64,000 nucleotides of DNA. It comes from Ignavibacteria bacterium (GTDB lineage Bacteria > Bacteroidota > Ignavibacteria > Kapaibacteriales > UBA2268). A model generated the notes under the pieces. That model did no database searches and had not been told where the DNA came from. It saw only the letters and a list, made by a program, of their open reading frames with translations. Of the stretch, positions 62,552 through 64,000 are shown piece by piece (positions within the stretch are counted from its first letter, which is position 1; every line of letters starts with the position of its first letter). The stretch lies in contig JAERMQ010000027.1 of NCBI GenBank assembly GCA_016844745.1, forward strand, positions 1-64,000. The letters run 5' to 3'. Both the position numbers and the translations under genes were made by a program.

Positions 62552-62965
62552 TCATTTTATTTTTGAAACGGGTCCTTCGGGATGTTTGGGATTTCCAACT
62601 AATGTCTGTGTATTGCAATCAACGAGCAAATCCAGCTTTTCCAGAACAGTTTGCCCGATTAAAACTTCATCACCAAGAACGAATGCTTCATCGAAAGTAT
62701 CCCGATTTTCAATTTCAAAATAAATAGGTTCACAAACTCCAACTTTTTCCTTGCTTCCATTTGCAAATTCGGCTGTTTTCTCAGTATAAATATTTACTCC
62801 CAATTTTTCCAAAATAGACATGGGAATAACACTCCTGACTGCACCTGTATCAACCATAGCATCGATAACTAAACTTCTGATTTGATTTTCATTAATGATA
62901 CCTGCACTACTATTTGCTAAATCGGCAGCATTGGTTAATTTTACTTGCGTCCTGACTTCTCCCAT
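62552..62965 (-). CDS. Retroviral-type (clan AA) aspartic protease, copy A
   Basis: 137 residues with the same DTG active site and almost the same body as copy B. The 105 bp upstream of both copies are nearly identical, so the duplication unit is about 523 bp and is head-to-tail. The N-terminal segment NAADLANSSAGIINENQ replaces SIEDIVKSRAGLITKDQ, a local difference that exceeds the rest of the protein. Confidence 0.85.
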   Translation of the reverse strand: MGEVRTQVKLTNAADLANSSAGIINENQIRSLVIDAMVDTGAVRSVIPMSILEKLGVNIYTEKTAEFANGSKEKVGVCEPIYFEIENRDTFDEAFVLGDEVLIGQTVLEKLDLLVDCNTQTLVGNPKHPEGPVSKIK

Positions 62966-63026
62966 TTTGGCCCCCTTTTAAAATAATTCATCTTTAATAT
63001 TGACGAACATTCGATATTTAATATTG

Positions 63027-63197
63027 TCAATTAATAACACTTAAAAAGAAAGTTACAAAATAAATCGGTATATCCTCCCTCTCAAGAAAACCAATTGCAT
63101 TTACTTTGAAGTCATCCAAAGAAGTAAATTGCTTGTCACAGGCATTTGTCAGCCACGACCTGTCTTTCTTCGGTAGTTTCTCGAAATCCTCTTTCAT
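63027..63197 (-). CDS. Small gene downstream of a PIN module, 3' end replaced
   Basis: 56 codons starting at an ATG that overlaps the previous stop (ATGA). MKEDFEKLPKKDRSWLTNAC and DKQFTSLDDFKVNAIGF are followed by sequence belonging to the protease leader, which supplies the stop. The authentic C-terminus (LRAGEDVR) survives at 61165-61250. The original protein would be about 45 residues. Function unknown. Confidence 0.55.
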   Translation of the reverse strand: MKEDFEKLPKKDRSWLTNACDKQFTSLDDFKVNAIGFLEREDIPIYFVTFFLSVIN

Positions 63198-63373
63198 TTA
63201 TCACTGATTGAAGTTTTTTCAACTATTATTGTGTTCTCTTTTTCAGATTTAGCTATTATTTCAGCATAAATAGCCTGAACATTTTCGTAATATGTTCTAA
63301 TATCAGAGCCGGACATCTTTTCCAATTTCTCCTGCGCCTGATATTTTTCCTGAAGTAATTCGTCTAATATCAT
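63194..63373 (-). CDS. 59-residue partner of the PIN protein
   Basis: Starts directly after the PIN stop with AGGGAG as ribosome-binding site. It is a mostly helical, charged protein (MILDELLQEKYQAQEKLEKM ... IIVEKTSISDK) and overlaps the next small gene by ATGA. Position and size suit an antitoxin, although antitoxins usually come before the PIN gene. Confidence 0.65.
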   Translation of the reverse strand: MILDELLQEKYQAQEKLEKMSGSDIRTYYENVQAIYAEIIAKSEKENTIIVEKTSISDK

Positions 63374-63841
63374 TTAATTCTCCCTAAATAATTCAAGTGG
63401 AGTAATAATATCGGGAGTAGGTAAATTGAGCCTACTATTAATAATCCTAATCTGTTGACGTTTATTAGCATTGGCAAGGTGATTGCAGTTCCATGTCAAA
63501 AGAAAATCAACCTTGTAAAATGAAGCAAAAGCCAAATGAATAGAATCCCCTTTTAAAATCTGGGGCATTAGCTTATTTTTAATATATATTTCTGCAATTT
63601 CAATTATCTCATTTGTATCCGGTAAAACTTCTAATTTTAATGCAAAATCCAATGCTTTTAGTAAATGAGGAATTTCTCCCTGACTAAGCTCAGTTATAGT
63701 TTCTCTCGATAAACAGACATCAAAATTTGAGCTTTCTTCTTCCCACCATTTTTTTGTAATATCGGCAAAAAAAGAAGAACGTTCTCTTTCATCAAAAAGA
63801 AAACTCGGAATTGTCGTATCAAGATAAACTGTTTTTTTCAT
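63374..63841 (-). CDS. PIN-domain (VapC-like) ribonuclease toxin
   Basis: 155 residues: TVYLDTTIPSFLF with the first acidic residue D8, TITELSQGE, then KGDSIHLAFASFYKVDFLLTWN, giving the acidic cluster of PIN nucleases. It probably cleaves RNA. Two small genes follow without gaps. A terminator for the next gene to the right lies upstream. Confidence 0.85.
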   Translation of the reverse strand: MKKTVYLDTTIPSFLFDERERSSFFADITKKWWEEESSNFDVCLSRETITELSQGEIPHLLKALDFALKLEVLPDTNEIIEIAEIYIKNKLMPQILKGDSIHLAFASFYKVDFLLTWNCNHLANANKRQQIRIINSRLNLPTPDIITPLELFREN

Positions 63842-63899
63842 ATTACCATATCCCTCTTAATTTATCAACGCAATATAAGGACTTTTATTTTCTTTATCG

Positions 63900-63938
63900 C
63901 AAAAAAAACCTTCCGAAAGTTCCAAACCATCGGAAGGT
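63900..63938 (-). terminator. Intrinsic terminator of a minus-strand gene beyond the window
   Basis: ACCTTCCGA pairs with TCGGAAGGT around 13 nt. On the minus strand it is followed directly by a run of eight T (63900-63907 are A on plus). The source gene would lie beyond 64000. The right edge holds AGCCTAAA-type short repeats. Confidence 0.8.
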
Positions 63939-64000
63939 CAATTCATTTATTACCTAAAAGCCTATCAGCCTAAAAGCCTAAACGCCTATTCGCGACTTAA

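Larger units (their letters stand above)
62018..63069. repeat. Tandem duplication of about 523 bp
   Basis: Two successive units each comprise an aspartic protease gene and its leader from CCCCCTTTTAAAATAATTCA to AAATAAATCGGT. Leaders differ by one base, while the coding parts differ mostly near the N-terminus. Confidence 0.9.

Overview
The window looks like a chromosomal segment of a low-GC member of the Bacteroidota/Chlorobiota (FCB) group, most likely an Ignavibacteria- or Kapabacteria-like lineage. The evidence is indirect. Five secreted proteins carry a C-terminal sorting domain of the type IX secretion system. There are FadL-type porins and DUF4199 proteins, and two promoters match the Bacteroidota consensus TTTG-N19-TAnnTTTG. 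No rRNA, tRNA, CRISPR array or IS transposase was found. Housekeeping genes (fbaB, rsmG, ligA, der, adk) are moderately GC-rich. Many accessory genes are much more AT-rich, which suggests repeated acquisition.

Layout. 0-5.6 kb: class I aldolase, an AT-rich unknown, a methyltransferase-nuclease fusion, rsmG. 5.9-15.2 kb: glycosyltransferase, AraC/GyrI regulator, FadL porin with an SGNH lipoprotein, a DUF4199-methyltransferase-toroid operon, a second methyltransferase. 15.4-21.1 kb: a defence island with a nuclease-helicase, an AAA ATPase with a possible RloB remnant, truncated Vsr, an HNH nuclease and a HpaII-like nuclease with no methyltransferase beside it. 21.2-28 kb: ligA, a HEPN pair, a PD-(D/E)XK protein, a SIMPL protein, a WD40 cargo protein. 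28.4-34.4 kb: a frameshifted Rossmann protein, ImmA/DUF4411, an exonuclease-UvrC fusion, DUF4160/DUF2442, a lipoprotein. 34.5-40.6 kb: three type IX cargo proteins. 40.9-50.1 kb: der, a type I-like restriction-modification operon, a ParE-like pair, a decayed BRO-type gene, adk, a MazF pair. 50.2-56.2 kb: a large type IX cargo protein, then an amino-acid permease with an M32 carboxypeptidase. 57-64 kb: HEPN/MNT, three uncharacterised genes (two nuclease-like, one membrane coiled coil), a second HEPN pair, tandem aspartic proteases, and a PIN toxin with small partners.

Two themes stand out. The first is the density of toxin-antitoxin-like pairs (about eight) and nuclease genes. The second is a rich set of dispersed palindromic repeats. 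Several of these sit in frame inside genes: the 2.7-4.4 kb methyltransferase, the type I methylase (together with a DUF559 nuclease-like domain), the specificity subunit, and a WD40 protein. Two toxin-antitoxin blocks are bracketed by direct repeats. One of those blocks lies between the two halves of a small gene, which suggests these modules move or duplicate as repeat-flanked cassettes. All family assignments come from reading motifs; no database search was run.
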